Below are positions 32,798 through 44,225 of a stretch of DNA of 64,000 nt, piece by piece (position 1 is the stretch's first letter; each line of letters opens with the position of its first letter). The position numbers and the translations under genes were made by a program. Under the pieces are notes generated by a model that was not told the DNA's origin, made no database searches, and saw only the letters and a program-made list of their open reading frames with translations. The stretch is from Arthrinium phaeospermum (lineage: Eukaryota > Ascomycota > Sordariomycetes > Amphisphaeriales > Apiosporaceae): assembly GCA_006503535.1 (NCBI GenBank), contig QYRS01000010.1:620001-684000 (forward strand), given 5' to 3'.

Positions 32798-33800
32798 GCT
32801 GTCGGTTCGCAGCGGAGGCAGTAATTCGAGGTCGGGAAGAAGACCATCCAGAGAGGATGTAGCGGGCGCCTTTGCGATGTTTGGCGAGAGATGGGATTGG
32901 GGAGTCTAGGAGGAGGAGAGCAAGCGGGATCGCAGGCTTGATACAGCCATTGATAGGTAGTGGCGTGGAGCTGGAGATTGCATTAGGTACGTTCATGCGG
33001 CAATGCACTTAACAGAGCGCTGGGTGGCTTGATCGATAGCTGTGGCTTAGCGCAAGTAAAGTGCCAAGTGCGTGCCGGCGTTTTCCGATCTCTCCTTAGC
33101 TGTTAGCTGGCTGCTAGTCCGCCTCACCCTTGCCGTCATCTCAAGTCAGTAGACTCCTACTTGACAGCAGCACTTTGGATGAACATCGCTCCATCTTGAG
33201 GAAATCGTGACTGGTACGGAATACTCCTTACAGTCACCATGCTCTAGGCCTCTGTATTCGATTTTTATTTATCTCTCTTTAATCTTGAGATGTAACTCGC
33301 AACTGGATGCGGCTTGGGTACCTGCATGCTATTCTTCCGGGCAGTATTGCAGGTAAACGCTCGAATTATGTTCCCACTGAGGGACAACGCTTCACTCAGT
33401 CGCGTAGATACGGGCCTTTGATTCATCGTACGTTCGAGACACGAGCCATTGGCGAATTCTCCTAAGAGTGCATCAGCCTAAGTATTCGCTCGTTGTAGCT
33501 GCGGTTGCGATTATTGACCACTTGATATGACTTCCTTTTTCATGGAATGGCATCAGGCATCTCTTTACGAAGGGTTGCTTCTTATCGACATTTGATGGAC
33601 GCGCCCTAAAGGAATATCAGAAGGGTGTTCCATCCCTCCATATCGATGTATCAACGAATACGAAATTGAATGCCGCTCGAGCATGATGATATCTTTGGGG
33701 GCATGATATGATGTGATATGGGATATAAAAAACGAGACTCGTCCTGAGCATGTAATCCCTCCGGCATCTCCGCCTGCAACGGTTCCCTCGGGGATGCAAT
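32798..33800. other. divergent intergenic region
   Basis: About 1 kb between MGM1 and the secreted-gene remnant. A TATA box at its right end is listed separately. Nothing else recognised. Confidence 0.5.
33724..33732 (+). promoter_or_regulatory. TATA box
   Basis: TATAAAAAA lies 77 bp upstream of the ATG at 33801, an appropriate distance for the secreted-protein reading frame. Confidence 0.5.
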
Positions 33801-34222
33801 ATGCTATGCCATTTGTATGTCGTTGGGGTGGCCACCTCCATGGCCCTCGTGGCAGCGCAAGCCGAAATATACATCGAGGAGAACTGCGGAAGTGATTCTA
33901 CCTGCCTTAGGCCCAGCAAGTCATTCTACGAGAGACGTGACGAACATTATATCTTGGCTCTGACCAAGATAAGCATATGGGTTCATGACTCTGACTGCTA
34001 CGGTAGGTGTGGTAATTTGAAAGATTGGTGTGTTGAGGGATCTCAATCTCAGTGGGGGATATGTAACAGACCCTCTGAGGGAACCGGAGTGGTATATGTC
34101 ACCCACACCATAACCGAGACTATACGGACATTGAGACATCCACAACTCCAGTCTACTCAACCAGCACAATCAAGGTTCAGACAACAGCCGTTGAAACTAC
34201 CAGGCTAGGACGAACACCGTAG
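33801..34222 (+). pseudogene. secreted Cys- and Ser/Thr-rich protein gene with a frame shift
   Basis: From ATG 33801 the frame gives a signal-peptide-like start (MLCHLYVVGVATSMALVAAQ, then AEIYIEENCG). A Cys-rich domain follows with GRCGNLKDWCVEGSQSQWGI and CNRP. After VTHTITETI, near 34118-34124, the Ser/Thr-rich character moves to the next frame: TDIETSTTPVYSTSTIKVQ to a TAG at 34220-34222. The move is what loss of one base would give. The layout, a secreted Cys-rich domain plus a Ser/Thr-rich stalk, fits a cell-wall or secreted protein. A Ser/Thr-rich coding signal resumes in other frames to about 34316. It could be a decayed gene or a sequencing error. No family is recognised. Confidence 0.5.
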
Positions 34223-34316
34223 ACACCACTGGGACAACAAAAATAACTCAGCATCTACAACTGGCACAGCCATTGTGACCCGCACGGAGCTGATTACAGA
34301 TACCACGACTACCAGT

Positions 34317-34646
34317 ATGCGCTTGGTAATGTCGGTCTCCTTGTTGCTGGTGAATCCACTTCTCACATGCACGGGCGCAAAGATCCCGCGATACGGCCAG
34401 TGCGGCGACGGCGGTGCAAGAGGTGTTTACAGCGGAACTGGCTCATGTATACCACCTAATACGTGCTCATCGATCAATGAGTACTCTACCTCCTCCTCCT
34501 CTCTAACTGGTCTACCACTGTCGCAATGTTTGTTCGTCTCGAGGAACAAACTACATGATATATTTGCGTCCTGTAAGCGGGGAAAGAACTCAACCCTCGA
34601 GGCCCATGATACGATGTTGATATTGCGCCAGATTCCCAATGTTTAG
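34317..34646 (+). CDS. short ORF with a CBM1-like cysteine motif, possibly part of the upstream remnant
   Basis: ATG 34317 opens 109 codons beginning MRLVMSVSLLLVNPLLTCTG, which resembles a signal peptide. Then PRYGQCGDGGARGVYSGTGS and CIPPNTCSSINEYS follow the order of a fungal cellulose-binding CBM1 module (YGQCG ... C ... C ... N-Y). The CBM1 consensus Tyr-Ser-Gln-Cys end is replaced by a serine run, so the last disulfide would be missing. In-frame Ser/Thr-rich codons continue upstream of the ATG (SASTTGTAIVTRTELITDTT). That favours this being the 3' end of the broken gene at 33801 rather than an independent gene. Confidence 0.35.
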   Translation: MRLVMSVSLLLVNPLLTCTGAKIPRYGQCGDGGARGVYSGTGSCIPPNTCSSINEYSTSSSSLTGLPLSQCLFVSRNKLHDIFASCKRGKNSTLEAHDTMLILRQIPNV

Positions 34647-35219
34647 TTTGAGACGCAAGGACCCTGGAGGTTGGTTCGTATCGGCGTACTCATACCACCT
34701 CGTGAGGCGGGTATAAGACTCTGGTCCTGCTCATGAGGGTGCCATTGGAACCAAGGAGCCCCAAAACAACAGATATTGGAAATGTGCACAAAGCCACGCT
34801 TTCCCCCTCTATTCTGACTCTGGTGACATGATAGGGTTAGTTCATATGTAAACCAGTGTATTCGGCATCTATCACAGGCGATCGCGGCTGTTGACTTGCT
34901 CTAAGTCCCTCTCTCCTTACCAAAATGTCTGTAAGTGTTGGCCCGGTTGATGGTGCGCGTGTTTTCTTAAACCTGACCGGTTAGTCGTACAGCCATTTCC
35001 GCGCGTCTAGGGAGGTCAGAACGGCAAACGGAACCTTGATGGGCCATGCTGCCTCGTTTGCGTCTCTGATGCTGCCTATATGAAGGGCTCATATTCCCAT
35101 GATTGGTAAGACTTCAGCCGGGACACCACCTACATCTTCCCCAACCAACCGCTTCAAATTGGTCCTTTCGACAAGAACACATCGCCCACAACCAGAACAA
35201 GACATCGACAAGCTCCAAA
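34647..35219. other. intergenic region
   Basis: About 570 bp upstream of the small secreted-protein gene. A CTATATGAAG element near 35076 could act as its TATA box. Nothing else recognised. Confidence 0.45.
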
Positions 35220-35471
35220 ATGAAGGGCCTTCAATACCTCATCTTCGCCTACCTGTGCGGCCAAATCGCTGCCGCTGTTGCCGCTGCTCCCGCTACTGCC
35301 GTTGCAGCCGTCACAGCCCGGGCCACTCACGTTGCCCTTGAAGCATTACCGTGCGATGATTGCAAAGAATGCCTGGAAAAAGCGGATGAGCACGAGGACA
35401 ACGAGCCTTATATCGAAGAATGCGTAGAGAAGTACTGCAAGACGTGTGCAAAGAAGGGCAACGCCAACTAG
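35220..35471 (+). CDS. small cysteine-rich secreted protein (effector-like)
   Basis: A single exon of 83 residues with good start context (caaaATGAA). A signal peptide MKGLQYLIFAYLCGQIAAAV is followed by an Ala/Val-rich pro-segment (APATAVAAVTARA). The mature part carries six cysteines in the order C-x2-C-x2-C-x16-C-x4-C-x2-C. They sit in an acidic, helical context (PCDDCKECLEKADE, YIEECVEKYCKTC). Size, secretion signal and paired cysteines fit fungal small secreted proteins, which are often host-induced, but the family is not one I know. The frame continues upstream without a better ATG. The neighbouring remnant of another secreted gene suggests a lineage-variable patch. Confidence 0.65.
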   Translation: MKGLQYLIFAYLCGQIAAAVAAAPATAVAAVTARATHVALEALPCDDCKECLEKADEHEDNEPYIEECVEKYCKTCAKKGNAN

Positions 35472-36832
35472 CTTCTGAACTTATGTTCACGTAACGGGTA
35501 TAGAGGGGGGAAGCGCTGACCGGGATGCGAATGCGCACCAGATGCTCACCGTCGAGGGCATGTGGAGGAGGAGTATGGGTTCTTGGTGCGACTCGGCTGG
35601 CTGCAGCGGCCGCGTACACGTCTAGGTACTACCTTTGGTCGACCGTATCAATACAACTACCGATGCCCCCCGACACTGCGGCAAGTAGTTATTGTGACAT
35701 GTCTGAGGGTGTACCACGCTCCGCGCGAGGATGCCTGTCACTGTATCGTCTGTTGTATGGGTGATGTTTAGTGACAAGTGGACTCGTACATCTCAAGCGG
35801 CTTCTTTGTCCCCCGTCGGACGAGATCCAAGCATGTAATCTGCCACGTGTATTTAACGGCAATTCAAACGCAACGGGAAGTAGCCGGTATAGAGACCGAT
35901 CATGGTAAGTCCCTGAATACGATCATCTAATCAAGTCTAACGACTCGAAGCCACCGCTTGTTTTTATGTAGATGCCGATGCGTACCCTTGGAGTGGACTC
36001 GATGCAGGCCCAGATGTACTTACTAGGTAGGTAGGTAAGCAGTAAGAAAAAGGGACCAATTTAGCGGGGCTTTCCCCAGATTCTCGTTCTGCGACAGCCA
36101 CAGCCCTACACAGACAAGTCAGACTGCTATCCCGGGCGATACTGTGACATGCAATCAGAAATTGCTAGAGCGGGACAGATCAAAAGACCCGAATGTTACA
36201 GGGTGGAGTGGAGGAGGGAGGATTATGACGGACGTTTTGGGGGGTTGCGGGCAGCATGCCTAACCTGCCCGCGCCCGGGCCAGTGCTTTCAGGGTCGTGT
36301 CCCACTGAAAATGGGGGGCCTTGCAGCGCAAATTGGCAATCTCGCGTCATCGCCCAGGTCCATGGTAACAGCAGTGCAGTGTTCCGTACTATTACATAGT
36401 GTTCCATGGCAGCACACGACATGTCTCCGTAATCGGCTAACTTTGAGTTTTGGTTGCCAATGCTCACCTCCTAAGCAGTCATCGCGTATGGGAAATCACA
36501 TCACGCACTTCTCAAGGGACGAGCCTATTGCTAGCGACCTACCTACTGTAACGAACAGGCAGCCCTGCTAGTATCCAGGGAACTTCCGTGGGGGGAAACA
36601 CAAGCCCAGCTCAGGCGTCCTGGCAAAAGAAAATAGATCGACCAAACGCAAGACAACACGAACACGCAAAGACACGTCGTGGTCAGAGCAGGGCGCCGAA
36701 TCCTCCACAAACATTCCCTCCGCCCATGGCTTCTGCCAGCTCTCAACCCTTCAACGTAGAATTGGCCTCTCCTCAAAATACCCTTTCACAACACCACCTG
36801 ATTGATTAGTCCGCCGCCTCTACGTTGCGGCC
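35472..36832. other. intergenic region
   Basis: About 1.36 kb between the small secreted-protein gene and DUG3. Overlapping short ORFs on both strands at 36149-36776 have no motif. No gene supported. Confidence 0.5.
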
Positions 36833-38496
36833 ATGTGCCGATTTCTGGTAAGCTGATTGCCCCCCGTCTACCAACGTTGGCGAGTTGGAACGCCACAGCA
36901 ACCCAACGAACGCAAGCCAAGCTGACCGCCTGTTTTGTATAGGTATACCGTGGCAGCGACGAGATCCTGCTCTCGAAGCTTATCCTCGATCCCACTCATT
37001 CCATCCTCAAGCAATCATTCGATTCTCGATTACGACTTGTAAGATATCACTTTGATGCGCCGTCGTCTGAGCTCTGCCCAGGGGTCCGCCTGTTGCTAAC
37101 TCCGGACGGCAGGATACCAGACGAGGCCAGAACAATGCCGACGGCTTCGGCGTCGGCTTCTACACCGACGCGAAACTCGGTGCCTGTCCTTGCCTCTTCA
37201 CGTCGACTGTCCCCGCGTGGAACTGCACGAATCTGCACCGACTTGCCTCCAAGACTGCCTCGCGACTGATCTTCGCCCATGTCCGTGCCACTACCGAAGG
37301 CTCCCTAAGCGAGGACAACTGCCACCCCTTTACCAATGGCAGTCTGATGTGGATGCACAATGGTGGCCTGGGCGGGTGGAAGTACATCAAGCGGCGGCTG
37401 GGCGAGAGGCTCCATGACAAGTGGTATCTGTTCGTCCAGGGTGGCACTGATAGCGAATGGGCGTTTGCCCTGTTCATGGACCGCCTGGAAAGATTGGGTG
37501 TTGACCCCAGCTCCCAGCCCGAGAATGGCTTCGGTCCGGCCATATTGCGCAAGGCGCTTCTCCAGACCATTGAAATCATCAACGAGCTCACCACGAGCAT
37601 ACCGGAGAGTGTGGTGCAGAGCGAGAACGTGGACACGCGAAGTCTACTCAACTTCGCTGTCACAGACGGGCACAGTGTAATATGCACCAGATACGTCAGC
37701 AGCAAGACGGATGAGGCCGCAAGTCTGTACTACTCCTCTGGCACCCAGTGGGAGACACGGCCCACGCCGGGCGACAAAGACTACCAGATGGAACGGCGAG
37801 ATAAGGGCGCCGACATTGTTCTTGTCGCTAGCGAGCCGCTCACGTTTGAACGGGGTAAGTATCTTCTCCGTGACATGTCTTGCTCGGTACTTGCTAACCA
37901 TGATTACAGAGAACTGGGTCAACGTCCCCACCAATTCCATCCTCACTATTCATCACCAGTCTGTTATGGTGCACCCCATCGAGGACGGCTTCTCTGAGCG
38001 AGACCCCTACCATAAGCGATCATCGGCCTTTGCGACGACGAAAGGACTTACCACCAATGAAAAGGCTGCTCCGCAAGTCATCAACAGCCCCCTGCCGACG
38101 CCCAACGCCGAAGTAGAAACTGCACGGCGTGTGCCTATCATCCCGGTGAACCTCCACAGCCGGGCTCCCGACTCCTCCGCAAACAGCAGTGCGCCAATGG
38201 CTTCCCGAGCAAAGACGCCCTTGTCTCAATCGCAAACTGCCGATGCCCCATCGGACATACGAACGGTGACTTCACCCCCAGCCCCGCGGCCTGATGCCCC
38301 TCCGAAGCTGCCGAGCCAAGGAAACATCAAGAAAAAGCGTCGATCTCTTGCACAGGGCGAATGGTCTCACCCTGCCGAGTATATTGATTCGGATGTTCCG
38401 CCGCAACCGTCGGAGAGCCCTGACCTAAGCCCTACTCGATCGGCCGAATTCGGCAACCCCGAGAAAGCTGGTAGGATACTGGGGCTGGCACTCTAG
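36833..38496 (+). CDS. DUG3: Dug3-type class II glutamine amidotransferase of the glutathione-degrading complex
   Basis: Four exons (36833-36847, 36943-37038, 37113-37854, 37910-38496; introns 95, 74 and 55 nt) give 479 residues. Exon 1 encodes only MCRFL, so Cys2 becomes the N-terminal nucleophile of the Ntn-hydrolase fold. The family sequence continues as VYRGSDEILLSKLILDPTHS, QNNADGFGVGFYTD, FAHVRATTEGSLSEDNCHPF and MWMHNGGLGGW, all glutaminase-domain motifs. The C-terminal 170 residues are Ser/Pro-rich and unlike the compact yeast protein. By family, Dug3 works with Dug2 to cleave the gamma-glutamyl bond of glutathione in the cytosol and supplies sulfur and nitrogen. Splice phases all agree and the assignment is secure. 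Confidence 0.94.
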
Positions 38497-39367
38497 AAAC
38501 GGTGCGACGGGATGCTGCTAATGGTTCATCTGGGGAACACAACATCAGTAAGGTTAGAGACTCGAGGGGCCCTTATTACAACTCCGGGTGAGTCTGTCTC
38601 GCGGCAACGCGGACCTTGAACCGAGACTGGGCAGCTGGCGCCCGTTGTTTGGTATTGCGTGCGCGTTACATACTCCTTAGACTGTACTATTTGATGAGGG
38701 CGAGGCGTTTGGTGAAATGGGCTGGCATATGGCAAATATATTCAAGCGCTCTTCTTTTGCCTCAATCTGTTCGATGTTGAGCGACTTGTGTGCCCTATCC
38801 CCTGTATCATAATAGCATGCTGTCCATATAGCGCACCAAAGAATGTCAATAAATCGTATAAATCGTATCAACATCTGCTTATACTTTCATTGGCTTGTAT
38901 TACGAACTGGGGTTGGATCAGAGAAACTCGTAGCAAAGGGGCAAACACACCGCTGGAATACCAGGGTTCCGTTTTGCGGGATCACAGTATTAGGTGGATA
39001 ATGGATGGTGTTGAACTTTTTTTATTTGATTCTTTTTCTTCTTTTTGGTATTGGTGTAACTTGGAATCGTAAGGGATCGGATGTTGATATCTTTCTTTGC
39101 GGTCTCTCTATGTACGAACCCAACCCTTTCGCAAAAGCCATCACTATATATATGCAAGTAGGCCACATATACAATGCGTATCTGGTTTTTCTACACAAGA
39201 TACACACGATGGGAACTGACCATCCAAAACGACAGGATTTGCTAATCACTGCTTGCCTTACCCCCCATATATCCTTCGCAGCGCTCAAAAAAGGACAAGA
39301 ACCACAACTCATAAGGAAACGACAACACTGCTGAAAAGCCCCGCCGGCTTGTTGGTGAGAAAATGGT
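38497..39367. other. convergent intergenic region
   Basis: About 870 bp between DUG3 and the Dal5-type permease, tail to tail. T-rich stretch near 39020-39050. Nothing else recognised. Confidence 0.5.
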
Positions 39368-41193
39368 CTACGCCATATACCGGAACTCGGGATGCCGGTA
39401 GCCAAGGTCGGCAATCTCCTCCTCGGTCTTGTTCTCGAGGCGGTAGTCGCGGCCGCCGCGGGCGCGCAGGCGGTTCTCCCAGTTGCAGTAGAAGATGCCG
39501 CCGAGGGCGAGGAAGAGGGTGCAGATCTGGCAGACGAGGTTGATGGTGTGGCCGATGGGGAAGTTGGGCCCGTCGGCGGAGAGGTAGGCCCAGACGGCGA
39601 GGATGCCGCCCATGGTGCCGAGGGAGACGATCCAGCCGCTGGTGACGGCGCGGACCGAGGGGCCGGCCGCGTTGTTGATGCCCCAGGACAGGAAGCCGGG
39701 CCCGCCGGGGAAGGCGCCGATGGCGACGAAGAAGATGCCCATGTACTTGATGTTGTCGCTCGAGCTCCAGCGCAGGACGGCGAAGCCCGTGATGCCGAGC
39801 AGGGCGAAGAGGGCCAGGAAGATGCCGCGCTTCTTGGCCTTGTCGCTCACAAACGAGATGCCGATGGCGACGGCCGAGGCCAGCACGTAGGGCGGCACCG
39901 AGTAGAGCTGGGCCTTCTCGGCCTTCCAGCCCAGGTTGAGCAGCACCGTGGGCATGAAGACGGAGATGCCCTGGACGGTGACGTTGATGAAGAAGAAACC
40001 GCCGGCGCATATGTAGTTGTTGATGTTGAGCATGGCACGCTTGACGTGGTGAGGCTTGACCTTCTCGTTGGCGAGCGCCTTGTGTTCGAGGCGCAGGCGC
40101 TCTTCGGCGATCCACTTCTCGCGCTCATTCAGCCGCTTCGACTGCGCGGGCGTCTGCGGCAGGATCATGGGCGCAATGCAACCGCAGATGATGGTCAAGA
40201 GACCTTCGAAGAAGAAAATGTTGCGCCAGCTGTGCATCGGTAGCGCTGAAGTGCCCCATTCCGGAATACGGGCGAGCGCAGTTGCGAGAAGGCCTGCGAA
40301 ATTGCTCAGGTTAGCCATTAGTTTCCAGAATACGATGGCATGTGTAAGTCGACTTACCTCCAAAAGCACCCGCCATCGAGGCGGCACTGACATAGATACC
40401 TATCCGGAAGTACAACTCCTCGCGCTTGTAGAAGTTGCTCAGGAAAAATGCGATACCGGGCATGGCACCACCCTCGAAGATACCAAGAAGGGCACGCAGT
40501 CCGCAGAGTTGCTCGTAGGTGTTGATGAAGGCGGTCATCATGGAGATGAGACCGAAGCCGACGACCAGACCGGGAATGTAGAAGCGAGGGCCGATCTTCT
40601 TGAGAAGCAGGTTCGAAGGAATCTCGACGGTCAGGTAGACAATGTAGAAGATGGACGTTGCGATGTTGAAGCGGTTGTCGCGCTTCAGGTCCAGGTCTTG
40701 CTCCATGCCCTGGATTCTAGCATTGCCGATATTGGCTCTGATTGCACGGGGACGGGTCAGTGTGTGCTCATCTTCCGTATGCCACGTCTCTGTCTGAACC
40801 GAGTCTGCCTCTGACGCTGATCACCACTGGCCGCCAGGCCCCGATCGATCATAGTTGTTGCCTCGAGTTTCGTAGCTCTCGGGGGCCCAATATGCCAGAC
40901 AGGGGACGAGCCAGCAACGCCATGCGTTGAGTTGAGTTGAGCTTGGCATACCAGTGCTCCAAATTCCCGTGTCACACAAACCGAGACTCGATGATGGAAA
41001 AGACTTACCGATCTAGGAAGCACAGCAGGTAGAGTAATGTGACGGTGGGGACGATCTGCCAGTCGAGCTTGTGGCGTATCACAGTTTCCTCCTCGCGCGT
41101 CCAGGAGATCTCATAAGTCTCCGAATCGCTCTTGGTGGCTGCGGACTCGGCCTCGAGGGCGCCCAAGGCCTGCTTCTCGGGCGTTATCGACAT
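39368..41193 (-). CDS. MFS permease of the Dal5 (anion:cation symporter) family
   Basis: Exons 41009-41193, 40358-40737 and 39368-40293 (introns 271 and 64 nt) give 496 residues. The N-terminal cytosolic segment ends DWQIVPTVTLLYLLCFLDRA, followed by NIGNARIQG, the start signature of Dal5 relatives. TM segments include NIATSIFYIVYLTVEIPSNL and LCGLRALLGIFEGGAMPG, then a cytosolic loop and six C-terminal helices (FVAIGAFPGGPGFLSWGINN, AVTSGWIVSLGTMGG). The family moves organic anions such as allantoate, nicotinate, pantothenate or dipeptides with protons across the plasma membrane; the substrate here cannot be told from sequence. The first intron is unusually long. A very AT-rich stretch (TATATATAAAA, 41220-41240) lies just upstream of the ATG. 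Confidence 0.92.
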
Positions 41194-44100
41194 CGCGATA
41201 TATGTAAATATATTTGTCAATATTATTTTATATATAAAAAGAGTTTGTTGGACAAGGGCGGCGCTTCAACGGGTCGCTGCTCGCTGGCTGTCTGCCCCAG
41301 ACCCTTCAACGTGAATGAAGATTTTCTTCGCCGTTGCTTGTTCTCTTCTGATCCAGAACTGGTTGAGAAGATTGGCTACAACCACGACCACTGCTGGACG
41401 AGTATAAGGTCTGAGGGGAGAGAATGGGAGAGGAATAAAGAGAGAGGAGACGAGCAGGTTTCCCCGGTCGGCAGTAGATGTAGAGAGGAGTCATGTCCCT
41501 TTTATCTACTACCTCGACCACCCTCATCCATCGGGCATTTCTCCTTCTCCCCAGAAATCTATCTGAGTTTGCCCCTACCTGCCACTACCCGGCCCCAGCC
41601 AAACGACAGGGAAACAAAATAAGGGACAGGAACCAGGGATGCAGAAGGAGGGCCAGGATGCGGTAGCAGCAGAGTGAATTGGTAGGTCGGCCACCCTGTC
41701 CCGTCAAGCCGATGGACACGGAGCTGCAGCGGTGTCCAAGCCTAGACCCTGCACTTGCACGAGTGCCAAGGGCTTGAGTAGGAACGGCAGATGCCATTGC
41801 AGCAAAACGTTGGCGTGCTGATTGGGCGCGCGGAGGGGTTTTTGCCTCGGTGACCTGCAACCCAGGCGAACCCCAAGTCATGCTGTGCTTGGCGCCGAGA
41901 CGGATTAGGCTGTCCTAGGCAAAGCTCGCGCTGTACTGGCCAGCATCTCATTGGTCCCGCTTACCTTGAAGGGGGCAGGGATACCAGGGTTTTGATTTAG
42001 GTAAGGGTGCTAGCGTCTTGGCCTTTTTGCGGGGAAGAGACAGCAGCAGAGTTGGAGAGAGGGAAAGAGAGGAGAGAGGAAAAAAGGACAATGTGAGACA
42101 TTCGCAACTCCCGAGAAACCCCCAGCGCTGACGTTTTCTATGTAACCCAAGCGTGCTACGACGCAGTCGGCAGTAACGAGTAGCATATATGTAACTTTTT
42201 GCTAGGGAAAACGTGGCAGGGACTCCCGGTCTACTTCGTATGAGAGTCCGGGGGTTTTGCATCAGCGCGCGGAGATTGAGGCTTCTTTCCATTGCGCGCG
42301 CGGGACCCGGTGACTGGCAGGCACTATTGGAGAGTTCGTGGCCCGCGGCTATTGAATTAGCTTTTACCAAACATAGTGGCAACGGATCGATATAGCGGCT
42401 GTTGGTATAGCTGCACGCTAGCTAAGACATGAGACCAGACGAAAAGGCTACTAGAGGTAGTGTGCATGCGGTAGGTGTTGCGTTACCTAAGGCATTGGAT
42501 ACAGGTACAAGTAGGGTAGAGTGCCAAGTTTGCCGCGCGAACTCAAACTCAATTCAGTCCGGTTTGGGAAACCCATCAGATAATAATACGTTACCTACTT
42601 AACATACCAGCATCGATACTTAGTAAGTATTTACCTACGCACGTATCCGGTAGGCTCTAGCCGAATAAGTATGCCGGAAACCCCCCCAAAGCCGGGGAGG
42701 CGTGGTTCTGGACGCAGGACGTCGCAAACGCGGTGTGGCATACGACGTTGGACGCACTATGTAATCATGATCAATAAAGATCATCGCCCAACAGCTGTTA
42801 CAGAAACATGGGGAAGCCAAGCCGCATCTCCACGCCCAAAACGTCATCTAAGATTCCGTAGGCCGTACTCCGTACTAGCGACGAAACCCTATCCCCGCCA
42901 ACTGCCACTACCTAGGTAAAATGGCACACCCCCGGTAACACGCGGGATCTCGAGACGGCAGTATTTCTACGGGCGATCGATGGTGTCCGGGCCGCCGACG
43001 TCCCACCTCTCCGAATCCTGGGGTAAGAGGCGATAGGCAGCCCTCTCAGCCAGCCCACTAAGAGATACACACATACCTCAATGTGCTTGCTTACATCTCA
43101 CTTACACATAATACCGACTTCCGCAAGGGGTTGTCTCCCGGACGCCACGCCCATACAATGGGTGTCACACTATTGGCAACACTTCGCCAACGTGATCGCA
43201 ACGGGATGGGAAAACGGCAAGCACGGTAGTGGTCAGCCAAGATACAGGCTATCGTTATTAGTTCTCGAGAAAGCAGAGAGGATCACGAGCGCGCGCACAC
43301 AAGCAAAAATGGTTTCCCGCTAGCTAGCATGGCCAATCCTGCCGAACCATGAGATTAAAGGAGACCAACTTGACTCTCCCCAAGTTGCGTCCATACTACT
43401 TACAGATACGACGCATGCATTGCAACCAGATGCGGCGTATGGCAGAGTGCCCATTGGCCGGTTCGAGATTGGCAGTGATGGACAGGCAACATGGCCGGAT
43501 GGACCACACATGGCACCCTGCACCTGCACCCTGCACCCTGCATCTTACTCACATCAAAGTGCACTCAGGGTCTGTCAGACTCGATGCAGGCAGGCTATAT
43601 GCATACGACACGCGAGGGGCGGATAATTGTCGCTGGGTAAATGTAGCCAGCCAACCAGAGGCCACGCAATCTCAACGAACGCCACTATCAGCATTCACCG
43701 ATAACATTGACAACTCATTGATATGTTAGAAGGGAGTCGTAGGATGTGGAATGAAACAATCCGAGTTCCGGGCTTGCTTCGAAGCTTGATCAGAAGAAAG
43801 GAGTATGGTACGTTGGTGTGCGTAGGTAAGTATTAGTATTATCGAATTATAACCCTGTACAATCCTATCAATGTGTCTCATAAGACCAATGAACACCGAC
43901 TTCCCGCTCCAATAATGCATGTTTCGTGGACGTCATTACCACTTTCTCTAACCAACTTTTGAATACCACAAGACGCCATGCTTACAAACCCAAACAGCCA
44001 TCGCTTCGCTAATTTTCCGACCAACATGACAAGCCACCCGAATCTGAATCCCTGAACCAACTCCGCGAAACCCCCAGACAAGAAAAGGGTAAAAACAACA

Positions 44101-44225
44101 ACAAGAACAGGAAAAACATGTTGAATCCCTATCTGCCATGATTGACAGATAGACAGATCGACCGAATGGATTACGGGGCCACGTACTGCGTGGCCGACCG
44201 ATCACCATTACCAAGCTCCTTTTTT
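41194..44225. other. long intergenic region
   Basis: About 3 kb between two minus-strand transporter genes; it would include the 3' UTR of the MCT-like gene and the promoter of the Dal5-type gene. It contains purine-rich tracts (41400-41480 and 42030-42090) and a CACCCTGCA repeat cluster at 43513-43541. No gene supported. Confidence 0.5.

Noticed and set aside
39309..40243. Long open frames on both strands inside the Dal5-type permease gene (268 and 283 codons)
   Set aside because: They are shadows of a GC-rich third-position bias. Their products are His/Arg- or Glu/Asp/Gly-rich without motifs, while the permease frame is clear.
43445..43470. tRNA-like T-arm (GCCGG-TTCGAGA-TTGGC)
   Set aside because: The arm could pair with two G-T pairs, but no matching acceptor stem, D-arm or anticodon arm lies at the required distances.
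43513..43541. CACCCTGCA repeats as a possible array
   Set aside because: Short, imperfect and without spacers; a simple repeat, not a CRISPR or satellite.
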